Shown here: positions 1 through 11,273 of the stretch, piece by piece | Layout: every line of letters starts with the position of its first letter | Numbering within the stretch: the first letter of the stretch is position 1 | Source of the DNA: Tetracentron sinense | Taxonomy: Eukaryota; Streptophyta; Magnoliopsida; Trochodendrales; Trochodendraceae | Direction: 5' to 3' | Assembly: GCA_015143295.1 (NCBI GenBank) | Contig: CM026562.1 | Span: 11,684,041 to 11,748,040 of the forward strand | Length of the DNA: 64,000 nt | Made by a program: the position numbers and the translations under genes | The notes under the pieces: generated by a model | What the model saw: only the letters and a program-made list of their open reading frames with translations | What the model was told of the DNA's origin: nothing | The model's database searches: none

Positions 1-1453
1 GGGCCCTAAGGGTGGCTTGGAGTGGCCCCACACTGTGCCAAAGTGGCACTGCCAATACTCACATAAAATAATGAATGTCGACAGTCTGATTGCTGACATT
101 CTGGGCAGTCTTTGGTTTTTCAAAATTTAACCCTAGTTAGAGTTAACTACGGGTCTCAAGGTCTTCTGGTGAAATGTAGGGGAGACCCAGAGGTCCAACC
201 CTGACCCTTGATTGGGCCTTGGGGATGCTCAGGTAGGGCCCACGAGCTCTGAAACAGAAGGGTTCAGGGGTGTCGGTACTGAGTTTACCGACACCCTGCA
301 ATTTTTTAGAAATCGAATTTTTCCCTGTGGGGCTATTACCAGAGGGACACCAGGGGTTCCCCCATGACATGGAGGACCGCCAGAAGCTGTGAGGCCATTG
401 GAAAGCTGTTATACCTGTGGGGGAGGTTCCTCACACCTATGAAGCTGGGAGAGACCTCCCCATAGTGGGTTCTCCTACGAAACCGAAAGCAAAGTCCCCT
501 GGAACGGACTAGGGGCTCACAATGTAAACAAAATAAGTATAAAAAGGAGGGTAGGGGGAAGCCCTACCCTGCTGCAGTATTGGAGAGGGCGGTAGAGCTC
601 GGTGGCAGCACTGTGGGTGGCGGTGGAGCTTGGTGGCGCTGCACAGGAGCTGAGGGGCGAGCTGGGGAGGCTTCTGGGAATCTCTAGAGACCTAGGGAGA
701 GGTTTGGAGGCTTGGAGATGAGCAGGGCTTCGAGTATGGGGGATTTACCTGTGTTTTAAACAAAGGGGCGACTGCCATTTATAGGGGAGTCCCTTGGAGA
801 CACCCTTGGCATTAGGACAAGGGTAGGAGGGGGTATCATGGCGTGGAGAGGGAGCTGCATGTCGAAGAGGGTGGTTGCCCGAATGCCTGAACCCTGCAGG
901 GGGTGGCGTGCTGCAAAAAACGAATACAGTAAGTGTTGGCAATGGGATTACCGACACTCCCAAGGCTTTGAAAGTTTTGGGTGTCGGTAATTCCATTACC
1001 GACACCAAGGGGTTTTGCCCAACAGGCCGTGGCACAGGCACGCACGCGGTATGGGAGGTTGGTTGTTTTTGAATTTTTGGGCCCTTGCTTGGGCCCAAAC
1101 CGAGATCCATGGATTTTTGGACTTAGGGCTTAAACCCTAAAGGCCTAGGGCTTACTAGGGCTTGAACTAGGCTAGGCTAGGGCTAGGCTTGGGTTTTACC
1201 ATGGGTTAAGGCTTAGGGTTTGCCTAAGGTTTAATTAGAGTTAGGGTTTAACTAGGGTTAAAACCTAGGGTTTGCTAGGGTTACAACTAGGGTTTGGATA
1301 GGGTGTTCCTAAAGTCTATTAGGGTTTGTCCTAGGGTGTACCTAAAGTCTATTAGGGTTTGTCTTAGGGTTAAGGGGGGCCTTGACTGAGGATTAACCAT
1401 AGTTAAGAGGCTGAACCATGGTTAGCTAGGGGTGTAAAAATTTGGTGCTTACA
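1..1453 (-). mobile_element. Tat/Ogre-type Gypsy LTR, partial (runs off the left edge)
   Basis: The LTR begins (minus strand) at 1453 with TGTAAGCACC and runs left out of the window. It matches, in reverse complement, the LTRs at 22114, 50449-53056 and 54347. Shared marks are the AATTTTTACACCCC start, a tract of degenerate CCCTAAA-like words (about 1120-1400), AACCATGGTT-like palindromes, and hairpins of the GTCGGTAA...TTACCGAC type at 74-100, 270-294, 932-958 and 980-1006. A TATA-like box lies at about 776-787 (minus). On its right is Copia LTR sequence rather than Tat internal sequence, so this is either the 5' LTR of an element lying to the left or a solo LTR. Fossil; noncoding. Confidence 0.85.
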
Positions 1454-1955
1454 AGATCATTGCTCAGTCATAGATGAACTCATCAGATCTAAGGATCATC
1501 GAAACTGTTCAATGTGAATGAGAGACCAACTATCTGATAGTATGTTTCTGCAAGAGGTCTCTCATAGAATGCAATCCGTCAGTGTATATTTAAGCACTCA
1601 TATGCTAATGTGTAGTCTCCACTACAATAGTTCGAAATAGAACTAGATCTCAACTATTGAGAACATTTTAGCATTGTGGTAGCCATATAAATGAAGTGCC
1701 CAGCTTCACCCATAGTTGTGACTATATAAGGAATAAGGAACTGGAAAGTTATATCTGCCTGTGATAATCCAATCACATAACTTTCCTACAATATATCCTA
1801 AGGACCTTTATCAATGTCTCATATCGTATAGATCATCTCATGATCATGGTCAATTACCGATAATGAATACACAATAGATTAAGAAGAAGACTTTATTAAT
1901 CAAATTAATAAGAATCTAACAATCTAAATGACTTTTCTGGGCATCATGTCTAACA
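1454..1955 (-). mobile_element. Copia LTR fragment, split by the Tat insertion
   Basis: This is the reverse complement of the first 500 or so bases of the Copia LTR that starts at 22310, at high identity. Its outer end (TGTTAGACATGATGCC, minus strand) is at 1955. It stops at 1453/1454 where the Tat LTR begins, at a point where the 22310 copy simply continues, so the Tat element inserted into this LTR. No polypurine tract or primer-binding site is visible to its right. Confidence 0.85.
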
Positions 1956-2686
1956 CTTGGCATACCTCACCATAGCTCTAGGAGCTGCTGGGGAGGTATG
2001 AATTGGTGGAAGTTCTACTTGATGATGTGGGAGGGGACTCACCCCTCACGGACATTAATATATCGACGCCTGAAAATAGATGACTTTGAGGGGAGAGCGA
2101 CTTCTTGTTCAGAAAGGCTGGCACATCCAGTAATCATCAACTTCGTCTTGAGCCGCATTGAGAGTAGCTCGTGCACGGTTAACACCGTCACAATGATGAG
2201 GTGCTTGGCCAACCAAGAAACTGTCAAAGCCATGGAAGATGTTCATGCAGGAGTTTGAGGAGCCCACCAGACTGGCCCCAAACTACAAATGCAACTGAAC
2301 TAGTTCAACAACAAATAACGCCTCTATAGTGGGCCACCAAAAATAATATTTTAGAAGTATAATTATAAGAATCCAAGAGGACTTCAAGGTCCTCTTCCTA
2401 GTAACCCTTTCTAACTATGATTAAGTTTAACTAAATTATGACTAATATATATGAGGAATGTTATCCTTCACTCAATGTGTAAAATTGTTAACCTTCACTA
2501 GACTTTTTACCTTTATGTATTGAATACTATTCTATTAAACACAAGAGTATTTTGGTATTTTTATAAGGGACAATTCATGAAATAAAATAGAAAAGAAGTG
2601 CAAGAAAAGTCAAACTATATTTATTCTCTTTTGCATTTAATGTCTGGTCCCTTATGAAAAGACTAAGTACCCTTACCTTTAATAGA
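1956..2686. other. Unrecognised intergenic stretch
   Basis: No gene is recognised. A short open stretch lies at 1998-2258 (+, 86 codons) and its complement is open too; neither matches a domain I know. The mix of partly open frames may be an old coding relic. The remainder (2340-2686) is AT-rich and featureless. Confidence 0.4.
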
Positions 2687-2695
2687 TTTTGATAA

Positions 2696-3720
2696 AAGTA
2701 AATTACACTGACCTCCCTTGAGATTTGGCGAAATTTCAGAAACCTCCCCCTTGTTTCTAAAATTACACTTACCTCCCCTGTCAGTGTTTAAAATTAACAC
2801 TGTTAACTTGAGAATCTACTTTTACTATTTTACCCCCATTTCACTATGCTTGTGAAATGTTTGGTGCTAATGGGTCTCCTTCCTATCTCTCTGGTGAGCA
2901 ACCCGCGTGAATGTGATACTTGAAAGACATTTGTGTACGTATGAATAGTTGATGAAAAAAAACTTAATTTATGTTTTGTTAATTAGTGTTTATTTTTGGA
3001 TCAAAATTAAGTTTCTGTTCAAAATAAAGAATATTGACGTACTCCCATAGTGTCACTAAGGCTCCATTTTTTTGCACGTAAATAGTTTTGTGATGTAAAC
3101 CATGTACGAAGGAAATTTTTTATGGTACAATATAATTTTTTTTTACCAATGTTTTGTTGTTTGGTTGCATTTTTTTTTAAATAAGACGATTTTTTTAAAA
3201 CTAACAAAATTTAAAATATTAAAAAAAATTAATTTTTGGTTTAGTGAATATGGGTAATTTTATAAAATTTAAAACATATTTTAAGATATAGAGATTTTAC
3301 GGGAAAATGACTTATGAGTACTTGAAACTTATGAAAGATTTTACGAGCAAACAAATGTACATAATTGACATTTTCTGCGGATTTGATTTGTTTTCCCTTG
3401 TTTTACATCGAAACAAATGGAACATAAAAGTCTTCCACCCCTGGTATACGTTGATGTTGAAGTGTTTTTGTTAAAGAACAAGTGAGTTAAAAAAATATTT
3501 TTTGTATTATTGGTATTTCGGGGGCAATTCGGATATTTTAAAATATTTAAACCATGCATGACATCATCAAATTCCATCAATGTTAGTAACAACATATTAA
3601 TGAAATGGGGAATTTGTTACCACTACTTGAAATACAGGGGAGGGCAGTGTAATTTCAGAAACAAGAGGGGAGGTTTCTAAAATTTTGTCGAACCTCAGGG
3701 GAGGTCAGTGTAATTTACCA
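2696..3720. mobile_element. Non-autonomous Mutator-like (MULE) element with 9-bp TSD
   Basis: The stretch is flanked by a perfect 9-bp direct repeat, ttttgataa, at 2687-2695 and 3721-3729. Its ends are inverted repeats of roughly 90 bp (about 2698-2800 against 3620-3718), starting GTAAATTACACTGACCTCCC on both strands. Each arm contains the word ACCTCCCC beside TTACACT twice, so the arm has an inner repeat. The 1,025-bp body is AT-rich with no transposase reading frame. Nine-base TSDs with long inverted repeats are the mark of Mutator-like elements. The family assignment follows from TSD length and arm structure, since no protein is present. Confidence 0.85.
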
Positions 3721-3763
3721 TTTTGATAATTATTGGGGTAAGAATGTCTTGGTGGTCGTTACC

Positions 3764-4193
3764 AAGGTTTGAAATCCCAATATTATGGATGATTTAGGTC
3801 AGCCAACCCGAACCGAAATCCTAAAAATTTTCAATTTCTCCTTGGGATTTAGATTCAGACTTATTAAATATACATATGTTAAAAAATAATATTTTTATTA
3901 AAATTATATATATTTATATAAATATTATTATTTCATTTTTAGAATGAATATATAAATTTATGAAATTTCACGAAATTTCGATAAATATCGAAATATTTTG
4001 GAATTTTAATAAAAAACAATAAAAAACCCTATTCAAAAATAAATTCCCGAAATTTCACCGACATTTCAAAATTTGATCCAAAATTTTTGAAATCCGGGCT
4101 GAAATTGGGTTTTCTGAAATCCATGCTGTATCGATGTTGTTGGGGTTGGATGGAATCGGGATTTCGTGAAATCCTAATGGGATTTTAAACCTT
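3764..4193. mobile_element. MITE with inverted ends and 10-bp TSD
   Basis: The direct repeat ggtcgttacc occurs at 3754-3763 and 4194-4203. Between them lie inverted ends, AAGGTTTGAAATCCC at the left and the reverse complement of GGGATTTTAAACCTT at the right. The 430-bp interior is AT-rich and noncoding, with several GAAATTT-type words. The TSD can also be read as 8 or 9 bp because the end bases are shared, so MULE or hAT are both possible. Confidence 0.75.
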
Positions 4194-4242
4194 GGTCGTT
4201 ACCAATTAAGTTCACCCATTCAGTGAATATATATATATATAT

Positions 4243-4461
4243 GGAAAATCTAGCGTTCACGTAATGCGTGAAACTCTAAACCATCACGCAAGTGTAAATT
4301 GAATGACTTTTTCGTAATTAAAACCAAATTGATGGCAATCTTGTAATTATTGAAAAAAGAATTTTACAAAATTGCCGCCAGATCACTCGATTATTACATG
4401 ATTAGCATTAAATTTGAACTTGCACGTTCAGAGTTTCATGCGTGCGAATTTTAGCTATCCC
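4243..4461. mobile_element. MITE-like inverted-repeat element
   Basis: The two ends form imperfect inverted arms of about 55 bp: GCGTGAAACTCTA and CGCAAGTGTAAATTG on the left face GCATGAAACTCTGA and TGCAAGTTCAAATTT on the right, read from the other strand. The element lies in TA dinucleotide runs, which hide any TSD. No coding capacity. Family unknown. Confidence 0.5.
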
Positions 4462-4476
4462 CATACATATATATAT

Positions 4477-4752
4477 AGGGGCAGAGCCACATGGACCCCC
4501 CCACCCCGCCCAAAAAAAAATTTGGGGAAAAAATTCCTACTAGTTGTAATAGGGGGCGTAGCCTGGGAGAAGGGCGGAGCCGGGGGATGGAAGCTCTATC
4601 CCCCCCTAAACTTCTGAGAAAAAATATATACCTTACAAACAGATACAAACCAACGCGATGGCCCATGAACTTGGCTTGCAAAAAAAAATTTCAAGGACTG
4701 CGCCCCGAACCCCCATTGTTAGTCCCCTGCAAGAGAATCTGGCTCCACCCCT
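4477..4752. mobile_element. hAT-like MITE in a TA repeat
   Basis: Inverted ends read TAGGGGCAGAGCCA on the left and TAGGGGTGGAGCCAG on the right (from the opposite strand). This end type is common in plant hAT MITEs. Both sides are flanked by tatatata, consistent with an 8-bp TSD, although the surrounding TA repeat makes this unprovable. About 276 bp, noncoding; the open frames across it are by-products of GC-rich ends. Confidence 0.7.
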
Positions 4753-6119
4753 ATATATATAATTCTAAAAACCAAGGTTGGATGGATGAACCCTAAGAGT
4801 GAGTTAATCTTAACCACAATTAGTGGGTGTTAAAAAGGAGGGGTGGTGAGATCGCACAGTCAAGTCGTTTCCCATTTCACTAATTTTATGTGTAGGGAGT
4901 GGGTTTAAAAGCTGTTGCTCACTACAAATAAATGAAAGAGTTTAAATAGGATAAGGAGCTGCTTACTCTATCATACCATTATTTGTTTTTGAACTGGGAA
5001 CTCTTATTACATTCATATTTATTCTCCAAAATAAAATGATTAAGGGTCAGTTTCGATTGCAGAAATTAAAATTGAAGGATAGGAATTTCAATCTAGCACC
5101 CCTAATTCCTATGATGGAATTGAAAAAATGTCAAAACCTACATTTTGGTGGAATTATAATATTCACATTTGCATGAGAATTGACACAAATGGATTTTACA
5201 ACTTATATCCGTCTTTCTCGACATTCCAAGATTATTTTATAGATGATATCATACATATTATATCCCTCTTTCTCGACATTTTAGATTATTTTTTATTTTA
5301 GTTATTTAAAATAAATTTTTTTTTAATTTTTAATTTTATGAATTCATTTTTGTTTTGTATTAAATAATTTATTATTTTTATATTTAACTTATTTTTATTC
5401 AATTATAAAATTAATCTTACATAACTTTTTTAATCATTTACATCATTTTTGGTAATTTTTTTTTTCTAATAAAATTTTATTTATAATTTTGCAAGTCAAT
5501 TTTATTTTTGTTAGTATTGAATTACTTTTAAATTTTTTGTTCAAATTATTATTCATTCATTTAATTAAACTTAAATAAAAATCTATATGAGAAAATTTTT
5601 CTAAGGAATATATTTCAAAGTTTTCAGCAAAATCGAGGTAATTAGCTCATATAGATTTTTTATTTGAACTAAATTTAAGGTTATGTAAATTTTAATGTAT
5701 AATACTTATTTATTCTGATATATAATAATTATTTATTTTGATAGATGAACATTATAATTATTCTGGTTTGAATTGGTTCATACGCAAGAGCCCCTCAAAT
5801 TGGTCCATGAGGGGTCCTCTAAACCGAGATAGGTGACATTTTTTATTAATGATAACAGCCCCTCAAATTTTCCTTTCTCATCCAAATGACTTTTTAATAA
5901 CAATTAATTATACGCATAACTTCCATTCTTTGTCTTTTGGCGAAACCAAGATAAAGTTTCAAAAGTTCTTTGGACTTGTATGAATCAGCAGCATCGGCGT
6001 AATATGATCGAAGATCCATTTCTAGTGTGGCTTTTCAAGCTAGAGAAAAGCTATATTCCAATTTTGTAACAAACTCTTTCTATTCCTAACCAAAAAAAAA
6101 ACAAAAAACAAACTCTTTC
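4753..6119. other. AT-rich intergenic stretch upstream of the GDSL pseudogene
   Basis: No gene or recognised element. Very AT-rich between 5200 and 5760. It contains one clear inverted repeat (listed separately). The part from 5760 to 6119 is the upstream region of the GDSL pseudogene. Confidence 0.5.
5561..5678. repeat. Inverted repeat, about 31-bp arms
   Basis: The left arm (5561-5591) ends in AAAAATCTATATGAG and the right arm (5646-5678) starts with its complement CTCATATAGATTTTT. A 54-bp loop separates them. It could be the core of an old AT-rich MITE; no TSD was found. Confidence 0.6.
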
Positions 6120-6128
6120 TATAAATAT
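6120..6128 (+). promoter_or_regulatory. Putative TATA box of the GDSL pseudogene
   Basis: TATAAATAT lies 86 bp upstream of the first ATG of the GDSL-type sequence (6206), a normal spacing for a plant core promoter. Function is inferred from position only. Confidence 0.55.
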
Positions 6129-6529
6129 AGGCATGATGTCTAGATATAATCGTCACCAAACCATAAGAATCTCTATTCTTAGCTTTTCTGATTATTTCTT
6201 CAACAATGGCTACTCGTGGAGCATGGTTTCTCTCCTTTCTCTTACTCTTCTTAGTATGAAACTCTCTTCTTGTTGTTGTTGTTCTTCTTCTTCCTCCTTG
6301 TGTTGCTGAATTCTCAAGTTGCACATTTGATTCCATATATCAAATTGGGGAGTTGATTTCAGATACTGGTAATTTTATACGTGAAGTTCCAATTGGCACC
6401 GCCTCTGTGTTTGCTCGCCTTCCGTATGGCCAAACTTTCTTCAACATGCCCACTGCTTGATGCTCAAATGGTCTCCTAATGGTTGATTGACTATCTCACT
6501 AAGACCTATGTCATATGTTTCTTAGTGCT

Positions 6530-6855
6530 CATTTGGTTTGGATTATTGCAGTCATAAGTGATTATGTTGATAAGCATGTCATGAATAAGCGCTATTGTCA
6601 ATAAGTGCTGATAGATGTAATCCAGTTTGGTGCACTTTGCCGATAAGCGATTATTTCCATAAGGTATTTTGGTTATTAAAAAAAGAATACTATAAGAAAT
6701 CTCTCTCTCAAACTTAATGGATCTTGTAGGCCTTACTGGGTGCAAATTGCATAAGTGGTTATGCTTCACAATAATCACCCCTGACAGGATTATGGAATCA
6801 CCGGTTATTTCCATAATTGATTATTACATAATCACTCATGATTCAAACCAAATTG
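6530..6855. mobile_element. MITE in intron 1 of the GDSL pseudogene
   Basis: The ends are inverted copies: CATTTGGTTTGGATTA at left and CAATTTGGTTTGAATCA at right (opposite strand), followed in both arms by GTGATTATG. About 325 bp, noncoding. Exact ends and TSD are uncertain. The end sequence is typical of plant Tourist/hAT-type MITEs. Confidence 0.55.
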
Positions 6856-8303
6856 TTATTATCGGGACATAATCCGAACATAAGCTATTAAGTCTCAAAT
6901 AAGCATAATCTGAACGAAACAAATATTATTTTTATTTGTTGTTAATCTCTTTTCGTTACTAATTTTCTAGTAAGAAGTTCATATTGTACGCATTACAGCC
7001 TTCGCCGTTCATCTCCCTCTTCTCAACCCGTATCTTAAAAGCCTTGCCGATTTCACTCATGGAGTGAACTTCGCAGTAGCTGGTTCAACTGCACTTGACA
7101 CTTCCTCCATTGCAAAGTGGAACATTATATCGCCGTTGACCAACAGTTCCCTCAACGTCCAACTCCAGTGGTTCAGGACCCATCTCAGTACCATCTGTAA
7201 CTCGAAAACAGGTTATTCACATTACAGTAATTTTTCAACCAAGTTTAGCTTAACTATGACATAACTATATTTCTGTTACTCACTGTTAATTTCTTTATTA
7301 ATATTGTTAGGGTGTGGACAGAGGCTTGAAATGGCTCTCTTCCTGATGGGTGAGATTGGAGGTAATGATTTTAACTATGCTTTTTTCCAGCGCAAAACCA
7401 TAGAGGAGGTCGAGAAAATTGTGCCCGGGTCTTTCAGACGATCAACAATGCCACTAGAGTTAGTTTTTTTCTTCTGAAAACATATTATATTTTTCATTGA
7501 ACTTAATAGTAATGCAATCAGCTTTCATCTACTTGAAAAAAATAACATGATACCATCTACAGCAATTGGCATAGGACAAAGTGTCGCGCCCCAAAATACC
7601 CCCTAGGAGTTTAGGGATACTTAAGGCGTGACTATACGTACCTGCCAAACCATCCTGTCATGAACAAGATAATTAAAGTACTAAACAATGATAATCAGAG
7701 CGCGGAAGCTAAACATAAATGCGGAAGTGTAAACTAACTTTTTCTTTTCTTCTAAGATTTCCAAAATAGTATTCCAAGTTAACATATATACAACATGTCT
7801 AAGTCTAAGGTGGACAGGCCCACCTATCAAAATGTCAAAATACATAAGCACCCTCTCGTACTCTCCCCTCAACAATAGTCGAGGTACGGCCACACGTCAA
7901 GGTCTCGGTCCGCCTGAGACTGCAGTGGGATAGACGGCTCTCTCTCTTCGATATACTCTTCCTCGACCAAAGGCTCTGGGTCGAGGGCTCCCTCAGTACC
8001 TGCCGACATGAAAGTACGGCTGAGCATGGAATACTCAGCGAGTACAAGCTACTAGCTATCCATAACAATAATAAACATGCAAAGAGTAGTACAATACCAA
8101 TCATCAATTCCAGGCAATAGTAAAATCATAGAATTAAACAATATTAATCATGGAGAACTATTATCATCTTGATGAGCATGAATGCAAAAACGCCGACAAA
8201 ACTCATGCTTGAAAACCCGTTTCCATGTCCCGGTATGCATTTTAAAACCATGTATGCGTGCATGCATGAATGTCTTGTCATCATCTTGTAACCTTGCATC
8301 TTG

Positions 8304-8600
8304 TAACTTGTGAGCCAGAGGCTAACACCCAAATCTCCCTGGGCTGCCAACCTCCTTGATATGTATGGTTTTCTTGTGAGCCAGAGGCTAGTACCCGAAT
8401 GTCCCTGGGCTACCAACCTCCTTGACAATAGGTGATTTTTATTACTTGTTTAGTTTTCTTGTGAGCCAGAGGCTAGTACCCGAATTTTTCCTGGGCTACC
8501 AACCTCCTTGACAATAGGTGTTTTAGGGGTTTTCTTGTGAGCCAGAGGCTAGTACCCGAATGTCCCTGGGCTACCAACCTCCTTGACATGCAATATTTTC
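8304..8600 (-). repeat. Tandem repeat inside the solo LTR, four copies
   Basis: Four copies of a unit beginning CTTGTGAGCCAGAGGCTA start at about 8304, 8373, 8458 and 8534, 69-85 bp apart. Each has a constant 56-bp core ending in CCAACCTCCTTGA and a variable spacer. The core folds as an imperfect hairpin (GAGGCTAGTACCC against GGGCTACCAACCTC). Confidence 0.8.
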
Positions 8601-9593
8601 TTGTTGGTTATTATATGCATATGCATCTTGAAATCTCGGTTCATGCTATCATGCGTGCTCGTGTACGTGTCAATTGTGACGATCATGAAATAAGGATAAT
8701 AAGAGAGATATGATGTCACCATTCACTTCATAATGTATGCATATGAGAATTCGAGTAATCAACATGGTATTTAAATCCATTCATCATTCATGAGCATACA
8801 TGCATAAGGCCCCTTTCCATTTCTTCATTTAAATCATTATTTCGTAGTTTAGGTATTTTGTCAAATACTTAGCATGCAAGTTTCCTCATTGTTCATTTTC
8901 TCCTTTTTAGTGCATATTTTACATTCAATCACACAAGGTAAGATTATTATTTGTGTAATGCCCATCCTCCATTTTCCAATCCATGGCCCACACATACCAT
9001 ACATCACCCATTCGGCATCCAATCGCCACATCCAACATCCATCCAAACATCCATCCAAACATCCATACCATTTCTTTATCTTGTTTATATTTATTAGGGA
9101 TGATACATTTCACAAGAAAGTAAACATAATTGCCTAAATCACATTTCATAAAGAAAACTTAGATTTATTACTAGGGTAAGTTAGTAGGGTGTACTAACCT
9201 TAGATCAAGGCTTGATCTTTGTAGGAACCTTGATTGAAGCTCCAAAAAGGGTAGGGAACAACCCTTGCTTGAGGAAGACTTGAGTTGGGGAAGAAACCCC
9301 TTTCAAAAAACGTGTGTGGGTGCTGCCCTAGCTTGGAGGAGGAGTCCCACAAGAGCTCGAGTCTTGAAATTGAAGCCAAACGATCTTGGGAATGCTCTAG
9401 GGTCTCAACCCCTTTGATTTCTTCTCCAAGAGCAACCTAGGTTTAGGAAACCCTTTTCTCTTCTCTCCTATCTCTCAAATACTCTAAGGATGGTAAATGG
9501 AGCCCTAAAGGCTCGGGCAAGCCTTAAGAAGAAAGGGTTTAACGCCCAAAAGATGAAAACGCCCTTACAAAAATTTCTGCAAAAAATACGGGG

Positions 9594-9759
9594 ACCGAGC
9601 GATCGGTGGTTATGACCGATCGATCGGTTGCCTACCGAGCGATCGGTACTCTGACCGAGCGACCGGTCAAAAAACTACTCTCTGGAAAAATTTTCCCATA
9701 CAAAAGTTTTGACCGTGCGATAGCTACCGATCGATCGCTGACTGGACCGAGCGATCGGT
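9594..9759 (-). promoter_or_regulatory. Palindrome cassette in the LTR U3
   Basis: Six copies of the 14-bp palindrome ACCGATCGATCGGT or a one- or two-base variant lie here, most at 20-28-bp spacing with one wider gap. A conserved spacer around CTCTCTGGAAAAATT...CCCATACAAAA splits them. The same arrangement occurs in five other LTRs in this window. A regulatory role is inferred from position, not shown. Confidence 0.65.
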
Positions 9760-10196
9760 GCTCTGTAGGTCTGGACTGTTTTGACCATATCTCTTGACTC
9801 GCTCGCCGGATTTCGACGATTCAACTTGTGTTGGGTTCGTCTTTCGAAAATGAACATTTCTGACGTGTCAGAATTTCCGATTTCTCTCTTATTTATTAAT
9901 TAGACTATGAGGAAGGCCAATTAGCTACAGAAACAGTATTCATTAAGTATAGAAAAGTCCGGGGTGCTACACAAAGCTTCTGATACTACCCAGTCATAGG
10001 GCAACCCGACACTGGATGTGAGGAAGAGTGATTCTAGGGTGTCCATGCTACTTGTTGATCCTATAAACCCTGAGTCACGTTATTTTAACTGATTCACTTT
10101 ATTTTGAGTGAACCACACAAATTAACCGATTTAGTTAAATAACAATTTTTGTAATGAAAGTCACTCAGTGAGAGTGGGGGGTTTGGCAGACCCCTA

Positions 10197-10428
10197 GGTG
10201 GCGCTTGGAATGGATTTTATTAGCCAAAAATCAATTGTGATAAATTTGATTATGTAGAAATTAATGGTCAAATAATTATTTTTTCAAATAATAGTGTTCG
10301 GAGAAAACGAAGTTGGGAGAGTCAACTTCGTATTCCCGAACACTATTATTTGAAAAAGTGATTATTGTCATACACTAAATTTTATCACAGTTGATTTTTG
10401 GCTAATAACATCCAATCCAAACGCCCCA
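10197..10428. mobile_element. Tourist-like foldback MITE in intron 3
   Basis: The whole 232 bp is a near-perfect foldback: the left arm from 10197 (GGTGGCGCTTGGAATGGA) pairs with the right arm ending at 10428, and the two meet around 10315 in CAACTTCGT and its complement. A 3-bp direct repeat, cta, flanks it (10194-10196 and 10429-10431), which fits PIF/Harbinger-type elements. Noncoding. Confidence 0.75.
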
Positions 10429-11189
10429 CTACTGATTCAAGCAAAATAACTAGATTCAGTTAAAATTACTAAATTCAAGCAAAATAACTAGATTCAACTA
10501 TTAAAATAACATGATCTAAGTTATTTAATTTGAATCACGTTACATTCTTTTACTTGAAGACAGAAAAGCTTTCACATGATGCATAAGTAGCTAGGAGCCT
10601 TTTGGACATCCCAAAATACTGTTAAAATGCAAATGGTCTCGGGTTGGCTTGAGACCGCACGGTCCCAGTAGATGCATTCATTTGCATATTGCACATGTAG
10701 CCACCGATCTACCCGTCAATCTGCTCTGCTAACTTTTGGGCCCCATCTACTTGGATGAATTATATCCCCACAAATATTGGTTCTGCAATGCACATTGACC
10801 AGTCTGATGTATGTCTGTACAAAGTAATTTGTTGTGATCGTTGATCACTTGTATAAAACGATTATACAGGAAGTGATTGATCTTGGTGTTCTCCGAATAG
10901 TTGTCCCTGGAAATTTTCCAATTGGTTGTTTTCCGAATTATCTCACGGCATTTAAAAACAATGATTCTGCAGCTTACGACGGATTCAAGTGCCTAAAAGA
11001 TTTTAAAAACTTTTCCATGTACTACAACAATCACCTCCAACAAGCCATTTTAGAGTTAAATCGGGAATACCCAAATGTTATTGTGGTTTATGCTGACTAT
11101 TGCAATGCCTTCCACTGGCTCCTTTAGAATGCTCCTTATCTTGGTGAGTCTTGAAATCACTTATATCCAAAACAATCTGTATAGCTTAA

Positions 11190-11273
11190 GGGGGCGTTTG
11201 GATTGGATTTTTCTTCTTCGATTTAATCACTTACAATCGATTATAATGACTATTTTTGATTTATTATGACAAG
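11190..11273. mobile_element. MITE end fragment in intron 4
   Basis: GGGGGCGTTTGGATTGGA at 11190-11207 is the same terminal sequence as the right end of the foldback MITE at 10197-10428. The rest of intron 4 is AT-rich with no matching second end, so this is a decayed or one-sided remnant. Confidence 0.4.

Larger units (their letters stand above)
7582..9971 (-). mobile_element. Solo LTR, Tekay-like Gypsy, in intron 3 of the GDSL pseudogene
   Basis: The 2,390-bp sequence starts TGTCGCG and ends GCTACA (plus strand), i.e. TG...CA in element sense on the minus strand. A perfect 5-bp TSD, caaag, flanks it at 7577-7581 and 9972-9976. No internal region is present, so it is a solo LTR left by recombination between two LTRs. 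It shares with the LTRs at 11603, 12713 and 56258 the block around 9781-9890, the U5 hairpin at 8019-8039 and general layout, which places it near the Tekay chromoviruses. Noncoding. Confidence 0.9.

Noticed and set aside
143-1110. Open reading frames of 65-121 codons on both strands
   Set aside because: They overlap one another inside a noncoding Tat LTR and match no protein family; they come from GC-rich repeats.
1120-1400. Telomere or interstitial telomeric repeat
   Set aside because: CCCTAAA-like words are irregular and mixed with other text, and recur at the same place in every Tat LTR copy.
1998-2258. 86-codon frame as a possible small host gene
   Set aside because: No recognisable domain, no promoter signals, and the opposite strand is open as well; left as unrecognised.
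8861-9149. Overlapping open frames rich in His/Ile or Met/Trp/Gly
   Set aside because: Produced by ATCCA-type short repeats in the solo LTR; no domain, both strands open at once.
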